Assembly: GCF_016863615.1 (NCBI RefSeq)
Contig: NZ_BOPF01000012.1
Span: forward strand, 242,178 to 306,177
DNA: 64,000 nt
Source: Virgisporangium aliadipatigenens
GTDB taxonomy: Bacteria; Actinomycetota; Actinomycetes; Mycobacteriales; Micromonosporaceae
Reading direction: 5' to 3'
Shown in pieces: positions 1 to 8,816 of this stretch (positions within the stretch are counted from its first letter, which is position 1; each line of letters starts with the position of its first letter). The position numbers were made by a program, and so were the translations under genes. Below the pieces are notes generated by a model, which did not search any database, was not told the origin of the DNA, and saw nothing but the letters and a program-made list of their open reading frames with translations.

Positions 1-628
1 TGGCCGTGTGGACCAGCACGGAGGTGCTCGCGTTGCACGCCTTGACCGCGTTGTAGCCCTGCTTCAGCAGCGACGCGAGCGGGGCGAAGTTGTTGTTGAC
101 GACCTTGCCGTCGTTCCACAGCATGCCGACGTTGATCTCGTTGCCGACCTGCACCGTGTCCGGCGTCGTGCCCTGCGCCTTGAGGGCGTTGCACACGTCG
201 AGCGTGTAGGTGTAGACGTCCGACTGCAGGGCGCTCAGGTTGTGCGAGGCCCACGCCGCCGGCTTGAACTGCTTGCCCGGGTCGGCCCAGGTGTCGGAGT
301 AGTGGAAATCCAGCAGCAGCTTCAGCCCCTTGGCCTTGATGGCGCGGGCCTGCTGGAGCACCTTCGCCTTGTTGTTGTAGCCGCTGGCCGGGTTGTTCCA
401 GATGCGCAGCCGGGCGTAGTTGACGCCGGCCGACCTGAGGATGTCGTACGGGTCGGCGGCGCTGCCCGAGGCGTTGTAGTACCTCGCGCCGAGGTCGAGG
501 GCGCGTTGCAGGGTGGAGACGTCGGCGCCGAGCATGCTCAGCGTGGCGGCCTGGGCGGGGGCCGCCGTCGTGAGCACGATCGGGGTGGCGAGCGCGCAGA
601 CCGCGAGCGCTCGCAGGATTCTGGACAT
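1..628 (-). CDS. Secreted arabinogalactan endo-beta-1,4-galactanase, GH53 (C-terminus cut by window edge)
   Basis: The reverse strand from the ATG at 628 encodes 209 residues before the window ends. A Sec signal peptide (MSRILRALAVCALATPIVL..., cut near AQA-A about residue 28) is followed by the GH53 start: MLGADVSTLQ, then YARLRIWNNP, LLLDFHYSDTWADPGKQ and VQVGNEINVG. The Glu of GNEI is the family's acid/base; the nucleophile lies beyond the edge. Family members cut beta-1,4-galactan side chains of pectin outside the cell into oligosaccharides. The gene sits 96 bp downstream of a LacI regulator and near a sugar ABC importer and a GH35 galactosidase, the same functional set as the gan operon of Bacillus. 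Family call is firm; substrate is inferred from family and context. Confidence 0.9.
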   Translation of the reverse strand, partial: MSRILRALAVCALATPIVLTTAAPAQAATLSMLGADVSTLQRALDLGARYYNASGSAADPYDILRSAGVNYARLRIWNNPASGYNNKAKVLQQARAIKAKGLKLLLDFHYSDTWADPGKQFKPAAWASHNLSALQSDVYTYTLDVCNALKAQGTTPDTVQVGNEINVGMLWNDGKVVNNNFAPLASLLKQGYNAVKACNASTSVLVHTA

Positions 629-724
629 GTCGCTCCTTCGGACCGGAAAGTCGGTACGACTCCCGCCGGGGGTTGGCGGTAGCCGATTGGTGCCGAGAGC
701 AATCAGGAAGCGGGCGACACAGTG

Positions 725-1771
725 CTAGCCCGGTGAAGATTGCCGCAGGACAACAGTGGTCGGAACCGTGACGGCCAACGGGGTGCGCCCGCCGATGACG
801 TCGGTCAGCAGCCGGACCATCTCCTCGCTGATCCGGTCGTACGGCTGCCGCACGGTGGAAAGCGGCGGATCGGTCGTGGCGGCGACGCCGGTGTCGTCGA
901 AGCCCACCACCCGGATGTCCTCCGGCACGCGGCGGCCGGCCGCGCGCAGCACCGGCAGCGTGGCGGCCGCCATCGCGTCGGAGGCGACGAAGACGGCGTC
1001 GATGTCCGGCGCCCGGTCGAGGAGCAGGCGCATGGCGGCCGCGCCGCTCTCCCGGGACCAGTCGCCGTGTGCGATGCGCTCCGGCACGGCCTCGATGCCG
1101 TTCGCGGCGAGCACGTCGAGGTAGCCGCCGAGGCGGTCCACCCCGCCGGAGGTGTCCTGCGGGCCGGTGATCGCCGCGATGCGCCGGCAGCCGACCGACA
1201 GGAGGTGCTCGACGGCGGCCCGCGCGCCACCCCGGTCGTCGGCGGCCACCGAACTGATCGCCTGTTCGTGGCCGAGCACCCGCCCGCACGCCACGATCGG
1301 CACCTCGGCGCGCACCAGCCGGGCCAGCAGCGGATCCCCGGAGTGCGGCGACACCAGCAGAACGCCGTCGACGTGCCGCCCGCCGAGATAGTCCAGCGCC
1401 CGGGCGCGTTCCTTCTCGGTGGCCGCGATCATCAGGATCAGCGTCAGTTCGCGGTCGGACAGCGCCTGCGCGACGCCGCGCAGCAGCACGGAGAAGTTCG
1501 GGTCCTCGAAGAGCAGGTGCTGCGGCTCGGTGAGCAGGAACGCCACCGAGCCGGAACGCCCGGTCGCCAGCGAACGCGCGTGCGGGTTGGCCCGGTAGCC
1601 GGTGCGTGCGATCGCGTCCTGCACGGCCTTGAGGGACTCGGGGCTGACCCACTCCCGCCCGTTGAGCACACGGGAGACGGTGGCGTACGAGACTCCCGCT
1701 TCGCGGGCGACGTCCCGGATGGTCGGCCGCTTGCGTCCCGTACCGGGCGAGGTCGGCACGGAGGAGATCAT
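725..1771 (-). CDS. LacI-family transcriptional regulator of the galactan cluster
   Basis: 348 residues. The N-terminal LacI helix-turn-helix is clear (PTIRDVAREAGVSYATVSRV, then LNGREWVSPE with the hinge helix), followed by a periplasmic-binding-protein-like effector domain (GVLLVSPHSGDP, VDGVLL, DAVFVASDAMAAATLPVL, VVGFDDTGVAATTDPPLSTVRQP). I chose the ATG at 1771 because AGGTGA lies about 10 bases upstream; a GTG at 1807 would add 12 residues and overlap the permease stop. It is the last regulator gene in the importer operon and probably binds the two CTGTGACC-type operators at 4992-5097, with a galacto-oligosaccharide as inducer (inference). Confidence 0.93.
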   Translation of the reverse strand: MISSVPTSPGTGRKRPTIRDVAREAGVSYATVSRVLNGREWVSPESLKAVQDAIARTGYRANPHARSLATGRSGSVAFLLTEPQHLLFEDPNFSVLLRGVAQALSDRELTLILMIAATEKERARALDYLGGRHVDGVLLVSPHSGDPLLARLVRAEVPIVACGRVLGHEQAISSVAADDRGGARAAVEHLLSVGCRRIAAITGPQDTSGGVDRLGGYLDVLAANGIEAVPERIAHGDWSRESGAAAMRLLLDRAPDIDAVFVASDAMAAATLPVLRAAGRRVPEDIRVVGFDDTGVAATTDPPLSTVRQPYDRISEEMVRLLTDVIGGRTPLAVTVPTTVVLRQSSPG

Positions 1772-1790
1772 AGTAGGCGTCACCTGCCCT

Positions 1791-2636
1791 TCAGGCCTTG
1801 ACGGCACCGGCCGCCAGGTCCACCCGCCAGTACCGCTGCAGCGTGAGGAACAGGGCGATCAGCGGCACGATCGACACCAGCGAACCGGTGATCACCGACG
1901 TGTACATGGCCGGCTGGTTGGCACCCTGGTTGAGCAGGCCGTTGAGGCCGACGGTGATGGGGTAGAGGTGGTCGTCGCCGAGCATGATGTACGGCAGCAT
2001 GAAGTTGTTCCAGATAGCGACGAACTGGAAGAGGAAGACCGTCACCAGCCCGCTGCGCATCATCGGCAGCGCCACCCGGGCGAACGACCGCCAGTCACCC
2101 GCGCCGTCGATCCGGGCCGCTTCCAACACCTCCGAGGGAACGGCCGCCGCCGCGAAGATCCGGCACAAATAGATCCCGTACGGGCTGATGACGCTGGGCA
2201 GCAGCACCGACCAGTAGGTGTTCGTCAGGCCGGCCTCGGCCAGCAGCAGGTACTGCGGGATCGCCAGGATGACGCCCGGCACCAGCACGCCCGAGAGCAC
2301 CAGGTTGAAGACGCTCTTCTTGCCCGGGAACTCGTACTTCGCGAGCGCGAATCCCGCCATCGCCGACACCAGGGTCGAGGCGAGCGCGCCGACCCCGGCG
2401 TACAGGGCCGTGTTGGCCATCCAGCGCCAGTACAGCCCGTCCCGGTAGGCGCTCAGCTCGGCCAGGTTGTCCAGCAGGTGCGTGCTCGGCGCGAACGTGA
2501 ACGTCGAGAACAGCTCGTCGAGGCTCTTGCTGGACGCGACGAGCACCCACAGCACCGGCACGAGGCAGTAGGCCGCGCCGAGCAGGAGAATCACGGTCGC
2601 GGCCGGGCTGGCACCGTTCCCCCGGGTAGTGCTCAT
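1791..2636 (-). CDS. Carbohydrate ABC transporter permease (MalG type)
   Basis: 281 residues, six predicted membrane segments. The cytoplasmic EAA loop, which docks the ATPase, reads EAARIDGAGDWRSFARVALPMMRSG (residues about 185-209). N-terminal LLLGAAYCLVPVLWVLVASSK is the first helix. It pairs with the MalF-type permease whose stop codon is one base upstream, so the two are translationally coupled. No ATPase gene is present in the window; in actinomycetes such importers commonly share an MsiK-type ATPase encoded elsewhere. Substrate inferred as galacto-oligosaccharide from the neighbouring GH53 and GH35 genes; the fold alone does not tell. Confidence 0.92.
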   Translation of the reverse strand: MSTTRGNGASPAATVILLLGAAYCLVPVLWVLVASSKSLDELFSTFTFAPSTHLLDNLAELSAYRDGLYWRWMANTALYAGVGALASTLVSAMAGFALAKYEFPGKKSVFNLVLSGVLVPGVILAIPQYLLLAEAGLTNTYWSVLLPSVISPYGIYLCRIFAAAAVPSEVLEAARIDGAGDWRSFARVALPMMRSGLVTVFLFQFVAIWNNFMLPYIMLGDDHLYPITVGLNGLLNQGANQPAMYTSVITGSLVSIVPLIALFLTLQRYWRVDLAAGAVKA

Positions 2637-2637
2637 C

Positions 2638-3537
2638 TCAGCTCTCCTGCCCGAACGCCCGGTTGCCGACCAGCTTGAGGAACCCGAACGACAGCGCGAA
2701 GGTCGCGACGGCGATGATGATCGACGTGGCCGCCGCGGAGTGGATGTCGTTGCGGGTGAACGCGTCCCGGTACACCGTCATCAGCGGGCTCCACGTGGTG
2801 GAGATGGTGTTGCTCAACGGCTTGAGGTTCATCGGCTCGGCGAAGACCTGCAGGGTCGCGATCAGCGAGAAGACGAACGTCATGATGAGCGACGGCCGCA
2901 CGATCGGCACCTTGACGCGCAGCGCGATCTGCAGCTCCGACGCGCCGTCGATGCGGGCCGACTCGGACAGCTCGCTCGGGATGGCGCGCAGCGCCGTGTA
3001 GATGACGATCATGTTGAACCCGGTGCCGCCCCAGATCGCGACGTTCGCGACGGCGTAGAGGACGAGCTGCGACGAGAAGAGGTTGGGCGCGCCGATGCCG
3101 GAGTGCTCCAGCACCCAGACGAACGGGCTCACCCGCGGCAGGTACAGGAACCCCCACAGCAGCGACGCCACCACGGCCGGCACCGCGTACGGCAGGAAGA
3201 TCGAGATCCGGGCGAACGGGCCGATGCGGGTGCGCCCGGCGTCCAGCAGCAGCGCGAAGAGCAGCGCGCCGCCGAGCATCACCGGCACCACGATCAGCCC
3301 GTACAGCGCGACCCGGCCGACGCTGGCGAGGAAGTCGGGTTCGGAGAGCGCGTCGGCGTACTGGCCGAGGCCGGCCCACACTTCCGTGCGCGCGTCGGGT
3401 CCCAGGCCGAGGCCGCTCACCTTGACCTTCCACAGGCTGAGATAGGCGGTGTAGAGGATCGGCGCGGCGAGGAAGGCGGCGAAGAGGACGAGCGCTGGTG
3501 CCAGGAAGGCGTACGGCGCTCTGGCCCGTGCGAGCAT
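2638..3537 (-). CDS. Carbohydrate ABC transporter permease (MalF type)
   Basis: 299 residues beginning MLARARAPYAFLAPALVLFAAFLAAPILYTAYLSLW, the usual first helix of MalF/UgpA permeases, with six membrane segments overall. The EAA loop reads SESARIDGASELQIALRVKVPIVRPS. Its stop abuts the start of the MalG partner. It lies 120 bp downstream of the binding-protein gene, so the order is binding protein, MalF, MalG, LacI regulator, all read leftwards. It forms half of the membrane channel of the importer. Confidence 0.92.
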   Translation of the reverse strand: MLARARAPYAFLAPALVLFAAFLAAPILYTAYLSLWKVKVSGLGLGPDARTEVWAGLGQYADALSEPDFLASVGRVALYGLIVVPVMLGGALLFALLLDAGRTRIGPFARISIFLPYAVPAVVASLLWGFLYLPRVSPFVWVLEHSGIGAPNLFSSQLVLYAVANVAIWGGTGFNMIVIYTALRAIPSELSESARIDGASELQIALRVKVPIVRPSLIMTFVFSLIATLQVFAEPMNLKPLSNTISTTWSPLMTVYRDAFTRNDIHSAAATSIIIAVATFALSFGFLKLVGNRAFGQES

Positions 3538-3657
3538 GGCGCCCCTTTCGGTGTCGCGGCCGGGCGCGCCGCGCCTGGCGGGTGGAATCCGGTCGGCGGG
3601 TGCGGCGCCTGGGGGCCGTGCCGCACCCGCCGGCCGTGGATCGGTCCGGCTCTCGGA

Positions 3658-4947
3658 TCAGGCCGTCTTGAAGCCGGCCTTCTTCAGGTCGTCCAGCGTC
3701 GTCGTCTGCATCGTGCCGAGCGCGGCCGTGAAGGCGGCCGCCTGCCTGGACTCCGCCGCCTTGCCGAACGCGTCGTTGTAGGCGTTGTACGCCACGTTGA
3801 CGTTCGGCCCGTAGGTGAACGGGTTGGTCGCCTTGGCCGCCTGCGCGGCGAGCGCGTAGAAGTCCGTCTGTTCGGCGAAGAACGCCGGCGGGGTGGTGAG
3901 CGCCGTCGCGGTCGCGTCGGTGGCGGCGGGGTAGACGTTCGCGGTCTGGGCGAGCGCCTTGAGCGCGGCCGGATCCGTGTTGAGCCAACCGGCGAACTGC
4001 GCCGCCTGCTTGCGGTGCTTCGTCTGCGTCGTGACGCTCGTGGCCGAACCGCCCCAGTTGCCGTTCGCGGGCTTGGCGGCGTCCCACTGCGGCAGGAGCG
4101 CGGCCTTCCACTTGCCCTTCGTCGCGGGCGCGCTGCCCGAAAGCACTCCCGGGCCCCACACCGCGCCGAGCCAGCCGACCTGGGTGCCGTCGTTCAGGGC
4201 GGCGTTCCACTCCGGGGTGTACATGGGCGTGTTGAGCACGGCGCCCTCCTGTACCAGGCCGCCCCAGTACTGCGCGACCTTGCGGGTGTTGGCGTCGTCG
4301 ATGTTGACCGACCAGGCGTCGCCCTTGACGCCCCACCAGGAGGCGCCGGCCTGCTGGGAGAGGCCGGAGAACCAGCCCGGGTCGTTGGCGGAGAACGTTC
4401 CCAGGTACTGCTTCGGGTTGGCGGCGTGCACCTTGCGGGCCACGTCGGCGTACTGCTCCCAGGTCGTCGGCGCCTGCAGGTTGAGCTGCTGGAAGATGTC
4501 CGCCCGGTAGAAGAACATCATCGGCCCGGAGTCCTGCGGGACGCCGTAGACGGCGGACTGGCCGAGCGTGACGCTGTTCCACGCCGAGTCGGGGAACTTG
4601 GACTTGAGCGACCCGGCCTCCTTGGCGATGTCGGCGATGGCGTTCGCCGCGACGAGGGTCGGGATCTTCTGGTATTCGGCCTGCATGACGTCGGGTGCGC
4701 CGCTGCCGGCCTTGATCGCCGTCAGCAGCTTGGTGACGGCCGGGTCGCCGCCGTCCTGCTTGTTGACGGTCACGTGGATGTCGGGGTGGGCGGCGTTCCA
4801 CACCTCGGCGACCTTGTCCATGTTCGGCGCCCAGCTCCAGTAGGTCAGCTCGACCTTGCCGCCGGACTCACCCTCGTTGTCGTCGGTTCCGCTGCATCCG
4901 GTCGCCGCCAGCAGCAGGATCGCGGTCAGCGCCACCAATCTCTTCAT
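3658..4947 (-). CDS. Sugar-binding lipoprotein of ABC importer (solute-binding protein family 1)
   Basis: 429 residues from the ATG at 4947. MKRLVALTAILLLAATGC is a lipoprotein signal with lipobox LAATGC. The mature part has the features of family 1 sugar-binding proteins: LTYWSWAPNMDKVAEVWNAAHPDI near the N-terminus, KLLTAIKAGSGAPDVMQAEY, YGVPQDSGPMMFFYR, and a WLNTDPAALKALAQ helix. It is the first gene of the leftward importer operon and would be anchored to the outer face of the membrane to capture oligosaccharides released by the GH53 enzyme. The promoter region upstream carries two LacI-type operators shared with the divergent GH35 gene. Confidence 0.93.
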   Translation of the reverse strand: MKRLVALTAILLLAATGCSGTDDNEGESGGKVELTYWSWAPNMDKVAEVWNAAHPDIHVTVNKQDGGDPAVTKLLTAIKAGSGAPDVMQAEYQKIPTLVAANAIADIAKEAGSLKSKFPDSAWNSVTLGQSAVYGVPQDSGPMMFFYRADIFQQLNLQAPTTWEQYADVARKVHAANPKQYLGTFSANDPGWFSGLSQQAGASWWGVKGDAWSVNIDDANTRKVAQYWGGLVQEGAVLNTPMYTPEWNAALNDGTQVGWLGAVWGPGVLSGSAPATKGKWKAALLPQWDAAKPANGNWGGSATSVTTQTKHRKQAAQFAGWLNTDPAALKALAQTANVYPAATDATATALTTPPAFFAEQTDFYALAAQAAKATNPFTYGPNVNVAYNAYNDAFGKAAESRQAAAFTAALGTMQTTTLDDLKKAGFKTA

Positions 4948-4991
4948 CGGTCTCCTCAGGGGGTGGGACCGCGCGTGCACGGCCGAGGTAC

Positions 4992-5007
4992 CTGTGACCG
5001 GTTACAG
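4992..5007. promoter_or_regulatory. LacI-family operator, copy 1
   Basis: CTGTGACCGGTTACAG is a 16-bp near-palindrome (one mismatch between arms) with the central CG typical of LacI-family sites. It lies 44 bp upstream of the binding-protein start on the leftward side. A second copy with the same left arm is at 5082. Confidence 0.75.
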
Positions 5008-5081
5008 TGATCCCGCTCAACCGAGATGTCAAGGGCTTGATTCCGGCCCGTTACGTCGGGGTATCTTGCGGGTCCGTGCCT

Positions 5082-5097
5082 CTGTGACCGATCACAG
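5082..5097. promoter_or_regulatory. LacI-family operator, copy 2
   Basis: CTGTGACCGATCACAG, 16 bp, one mismatch between arms, central CG. It is 26 bp upstream of the GTG start of the GH35 gene and exactly 90 bp from copy 1. Two sites in one divergent promoter region suggest that the cluster regulator represses both directions, possibly by looping. Confidence 0.75.
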
Positions 5098-5123
5098 GTT
5101 CCTGCCCTTGAGGAGGCCTCCTC

Positions 5124-7535
5124 GTGCCGCTGTTCGTCTCGCACCAGCCGTGGGCCGCGCCGCTGCGCCGCCCCCGGATGAGCAACGCCGAGGACGTCCG
5201 ACCGGGGCTGTCGCTGACCGACCGCTACCTGACCCGCGACGGGGTTCCGCTGATCCCGGTCTCCGGCGAGATCCACTACAGCCGGATCCCGCGGGAACGG
5301 TGGGCGCACCGCCTGCGCCAGCTGAGAGCCGGCGGGGTCACGGTCGCCGCGACGTACGTGTTCTGGCTGCACCACGTGCCCGAGCGCGGCAGGCCCCGCT
5401 TCGACGGCAACCTCGACGTGGCCGCGTTCGTCGACGAGTGCGTCGCGGCCGGCCTCGACGTGGTGCTGCGCATCGGCCCGTGGTGCCACGGCGAGACGCG
5501 CAACGGCGGCTTCCCCGACTGGGTGCGCGACGCGCCGGTCCGGCACCGCACCGACGACCCCGCCTATCTCGCGTTGGTGGCGGAGTGGTTCGGTCAACTG
5601 GCGACCGCGCTGGACGGCCGCTGCGATCCGGCCCGGGTGCTGGCGGTGCAGCTGGAGAACGAGCTGTACGACCAGCCGGCACACCTGGTGTCGCTGAAGC
5701 GGCTTGCGCGCGCGGCCGGCCTGAGCGCTCCACTGTGGACGGCGACGGCGTGGGGCGGCGCCGACCTGCCGGACGAGGAGGTGCTCCCGCTCTTCGGCGG
5801 CTACGGCGACGGATTCTGGGTCGACGCCGACGCCCCGTGGGACCCCACCTTCCGCGACCACTACTTCTTCTCGCATGTGTGGGACGACCCCGGCATCGGC
5901 GCCGACGTGCGGCGGGCCCACGAGGCGCGCCTGGCGGCCGTGCAGCCGCGCACGCCGTCACCGCACTTCCCGCCGGCCACCTGCGAACTCGGCGGCGGCA
6001 TGGCGACCGCGTACCACCGCCGGCCGCGCCCCGCCGGGCTCGACGTCGCCGCCGTCGCGCACTGCAAGATCGGCAACGGTTCGGCCTGGCAGGGCTACTA
6101 CATGTACGCGGGCGGCACCAACCCGGCACTGCCCGGCGGGGCGCAGGAGTCGCACGCCACCGGCTACCCGAACGACATGCCGCGCCTCGGCTACGACTTC
6201 CACGCGCCGGTGGGGGAGTCCGGTGCCCTGGGTGGTTCGCACCCGGAACTGCGGCGGCAGCACGCCTTTCTGGCGGCGTTCGGGGCGTCGCTCGCCGAGA
6301 TGCCCTCCAGCCTGCCGGCGGTGCGACCGTCCGGTGTGGACGACGCGTCGACGCTGCGGTACGCGCTGCGTTCCGACGGCGAACGGGGCTTCCTGTTCAT
6401 CGCGTGGCACCAGCCGCATCAGCCGCTGCCGCACTACCGCGACGCCCGTTTCCGGATCACGCTGGACGGCGCGGAGCTGCTGTTCCCGTCCCACCCGGTG
6501 GACATTCCCGCGGGAACGCTCGCGCGCTGGCCGCTCCGCCTCGAGGCCGGCGGGGTGCGGCTGGAGTGGGCGACGGCCTCGGCGCTGACGTTCCTGCCCG
6601 GCGCGGTGCCGACCCTGGTGCTCACGGCCGAGGAGGGGATCGACGTCGAGCTGGCCGTCGCCGACAGCCTGGACGGCGACGGCGTGACGGTGCGCGCGGT
6701 CCGGCCGTGGCCCGAGCCGGTGCGACTGTCCACATCGGACGGTGGTCGGCTGGACGTGCTCGTGCTCGCGCCGGAGTGCGCCCCGAAGGTCTGGGTCTGC
6801 GAGGACGGCCCCGCCCGGCGGCTCTTCCTGTCGCCGGCGGAGCTGACCTGGGGCTCGGACGGGCGGGTGTCGGTGCACGGCGGCGAGGCCGCCGTCTACG
6901 ACCCGTCTGCGGGCGCCTTCGTCCCGTTGCCCCTCGAGCCCGCCGCCGCTCCCGTGGCAGGCAACGCGGCCGCGTCCTCTTTCCCGGCGGGCGGGGCGGC
7001 TGCTTCTGTGGCGGGCGGGGCGGCCGCGTCCTCGGCGGGCGGGGCGGCCGCGTCCCCGGTGGACGGGTCCACTGTGGACGGTGCGGTCGGGGTGCGGGAG
7101 GTGCGGCCGGCGGCGGGCACGGTGCCGGTCTCCTACGGCAAGCACGAGGGCCGGCAGTCCGCGCCGGCCCCGGAGGTCTTCGAACAGCTGGCCGCCGTCC
7201 ACCGCCTGTCGCCGCCGGACTGGGCCGCCGACCCCGCGTTCGACGCGCTGCTGCGCATCGCCTGGGCCGGCGACGTCGCCGAACTCCGCCTCGACGGCCG
7301 GCCGGTCACCGACCGGTTCTGGGACGGTGCGCCGTGGACGGTCAGCCTGCGCGACGCCGGCTACCGGCCGGGCGCCGAGCTGACCCTGCACGTGCTGCCC
7401 CTAGCCACCGGTTCGACGGTGCACCTGCCCGCCGACGCCCGCGAACGCCTGCTCGCCGCCGACGGGCAGCTGCTCGCCGTCGACGAGGTGCGGGTGATCG
7501 GCCGCCCCGTTCGACGGGAAGTGTCGAGAACCTGA
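5124..7535 (+). CDS. GH35 beta-galactosidase, cytoplasmic, with Ala/Gly-rich insert
   Basis: 803 residues from a GTG preceded by AGGAGG at 5111-5116. GH35 landmarks: GEIHYSRIPRERWAHRL (about 48-64), TYVFWLHHVPERG, GPWCHGETRNGGFPDW (the GPY/W-C motif), QLENEL with likely acid/base Glu180, and CELGGGM with likely nucleophile Glu288. There is no signal peptide, so it acts inside the cell on imported galacto-oligosaccharides. Beta-sandwich domains fill the C-terminal half. Residues about 605-657 are an odd low-complexity stretch of repeated GGAAAS-like units, ending in a STVD copy of the TCCAC(A/T)GTGGA palindrome. Catalytic residue assignment is by motif position only. Confidence 0.93.
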   Translation: MPLFVSHQPWAAPLRRPRMSNAEDVRPGLSLTDRYLTRDGVPLIPVSGEIHYSRIPRERWAHRLRQLRAGGVTVAATYVFWLHHVPERGRPRFDGNLDVAAFVDECVAAGLDVVLRIGPWCHGETRNGGFPDWVRDAPVRHRTDDPAYLALVAEWFGQLATALDGRCDPARVLAVQLENELYDQPAHLVSLKRLARAAGLSAPLWTATAWGGADLPDEEVLPLFGGYGDGFWVDADAPWDPTFRDHYFFSHVWDDPGIGADVRRAHEARLAAVQPRTPSPHFPPATCELGGGMATAYHRRPRPAGLDVAAVAHCKIGNGSAWQGYYMYAGGTNPALPGGAQESHATGYPNDMPRLGYDFHAPVGESGALGGSHPELRRQHAFLAAFGASLAEMPSSLPAVRPSGVDDASTLRYALRSDGERGFLFIAWHQPHQPLPHYRDARFRITLDGAELLFPSHPVDIPAGTLARWPLRLEAGGVRLEWATASALTFLPGAVPTLVLTAEEGIDVELAVADSLDGDGVTVRAVRPWPEPVRLSTSDGGRLDVLVLAPECAPKVWVCEDGPARRLFLSPAELTWGSDGRVSVHGGEAAVYDPSAGAFVPLPLEPAAAPVAGNAAASSFPAGGAAASVAGGAAASSAGGAAASPVDGSTVDGAVGVREVRPAAGTVPVSYGKHEGRQSAPAPEVFEQLAAVHRLSPPDWAADPAFDALLRIAWAGDVAELRLDGRPVTDRFWDGAPWTVSLRDAGYRPGAELTLHVLPLATGSTVHLPADARERLLAADGQLLAVDEVRVIGRPVRREVSRT

Positions 7536-7619
7536 TTTATCCCCGATGATCGCAATTTGACGCGGATCAATGCGTACGTTGGGTGGTGTAACGGTCACAC
7601 CACCTCGGGGGAGGCGCAC

Positions 7620-8780
7620 GTGCGCATCACACGTCGATTCCGTACCGTCGCGACAATCGGGGCGATCGTGCTGCTCGCGGCCTCCGCGTGCGGCCGATCG
7701 GACGGCAAGGAGCCCGCCCAGCCCGCCGGGCACCAGGGCCACGAGGCGGGCGCGATCCCGGCGGCGGCGCCGCTGCGCGCCGGCGAACGCTTCGTCGAGC
7801 TGTCGATCGCCCGGCCGTACACCCCGCAGGCGCCCGCCGGTGCGACCGACGAGTACCGCTGCTTCATCCTCGACCCGGGCCTGCGCGCGTCCGCGTTCCT
7901 GACCGGGAGCCAGTTCCTCCCGCAGAACGCCGACGTCGTGCACCACGCCATCCTGTTCCAGGTGCCGGCGGAGGGCGTTCCCGAGATCACGCGCATCGAC
8001 GCCGAGTCCGACGGCGAGGGCTGGCGCTGCTTCGGCGACGCCGGGGTCGACGACGCGGAGTGGGTGGGCAGTTGGGCGCCCGGCGCCAACGAGACCCTGC
8101 TGGACGCCAGGGTGGGGCACCAGGTGAAGGCCGGCGGCCGGATCGTCATCCAGATCCACTACAACACCCTGGCCCTGCCGAAGGACGGCACGGCGTCGGA
8201 CCGTTCGGGCGTGCGCCTGCGGCTGAGCGAGTCGCCCGACCTCCGGCCGATCACCACCCAGCGCCTGGTCGCCCCCGTCGAACTCCCGTGCGCCGCTGAC
8301 GAGTCCGGCCCGCTGTGTGACCGGGCGGCCGCCGTCGAGGACGTCAGCAAGCGGTTCGGCCCGCAGGCGGGGAGCACGGTCGGCCGGCTGGCCCAGCGTT
8401 GCGCCGCCGGCAAGCCGGCCGCCGGCAGCACGCAGAGCTGCACCTACCCGGTCCGCGGCAACGTCCTGGTGTACGCCTCCGCCGGACACATGCACCTGCT
8501 CGGTCGCAAGATCACCGTGGAACTGAACCCGGGCACGCCGCAGGCGCGTGTGCTGCTGGACATCCCGGAGTACAACTTCGACGACCAGTCGCTGCGCCCA
8601 CTGGCGGCCCCCGTCGAACTGCGTTCCGGCGACACGCTCACGGTGACCTGCACGCACGACGTGGCGCTGCGCAAGCAGCTCCCGCAGTTCAAGGAACTGC
8701 CGGCGCGCTACGTGGTCTGGGGCGAGGGCACGAGCGACGAGATGTGCCTCGGCCTGCTGCTGACCACCCCGAAGGCCTGA
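7620..8780 (+). CDS. Copper type II monooxygenase-like lipoprotein (PHM/DBH family fold)
   Basis: 386 residues from a GTG at 7620 with GGGGAGG just upstream; an earlier ATG at 7557 would bury the signal peptide. The N-terminus RRFRTVATIGAIVLLAASAC is a lipoprotein signal. The rest resembles the two-domain catalytic core of peptidylglycine and dopamine monooxygenases: EYRCFILDP, NADVVHHAILF (His pair, one copper site), IQIHYNTL, GHMHLLGRK (HxH, second copper site) and the closing GEGTSDEMCLGLLL with its Met ligand. Members hydroxylate a C-H bond using two coppers, oxygen and ascorbate; the bacterial substrates are mostly unknown. Exported and membrane-anchored. It stands alone between the galactan cluster and a convergent MFS gene. 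Confidence 0.8.
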   Translation: MRITRRFRTVATIGAIVLLAASACGRSDGKEPAQPAGHQGHEAGAIPAAAPLRAGERFVELSIARPYTPQAPAGATDEYRCFILDPGLRASAFLTGSQFLPQNADVVHHAILFQVPAEGVPEITRIDAESDGEGWRCFGDAGVDDAEWVGSWAPGANETLLDARVGHQVKAGGRIVIQIHYNTLALPKDGTASDRSGVRLRLSESPDLRPITTQRLVAPVELPCAADESGPLCDRAAAVEDVSKRFGPQAGSTVGRLAQRCAAGKPAAGSTQSCTYPVRGNVLVYASAGHMHLLGRKITVELNPGTPQARVLLDIPEYNFDDQSLRPLAAPVELRSGDTLTVTCTHDVALRKQLPQFKELPARYVVWGEGTSDEMCLGLLLTTPKA

Positions 8781-8788
8781 GCGGCCCG

Positions 8789-8816
8789 GCCCGCTCCGGC
8801 GCCTACCGGGGCGGGC
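8789..8816. terminator. Possible bidirectional hairpin between convergent genes
   Basis: An 11-bp stem (GCCCGCTCCGG / CCGGGGCGGGC, one G-T pair) with a six-base loop lies just after the copper-monooxygenase stop. Its loop includes the stop codon of the convergent MFS gene. No U tract follows. Confidence 0.4.

Noticed and set aside
8..682. Plus-strand frame at the window start
   Set aside because: Antisense to a GH53 enzyme whose signal peptide and active-site motifs are clear on the minus strand.
2629..5010. Long open frame on the plus strand opposite the importer genes
   Set aside because: It is Arg/Gly-rich antisense translation of well-supported permease and binding-protein genes; open only because stop codons are rare in GC-rich DNA.
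6955..7080. CRISPR-like or satellite repeat in the GH35 gene
   Set aside because: The repetition is at the level of Ala/Gly codons within an open frame, units vary in length, and there are no spacers.
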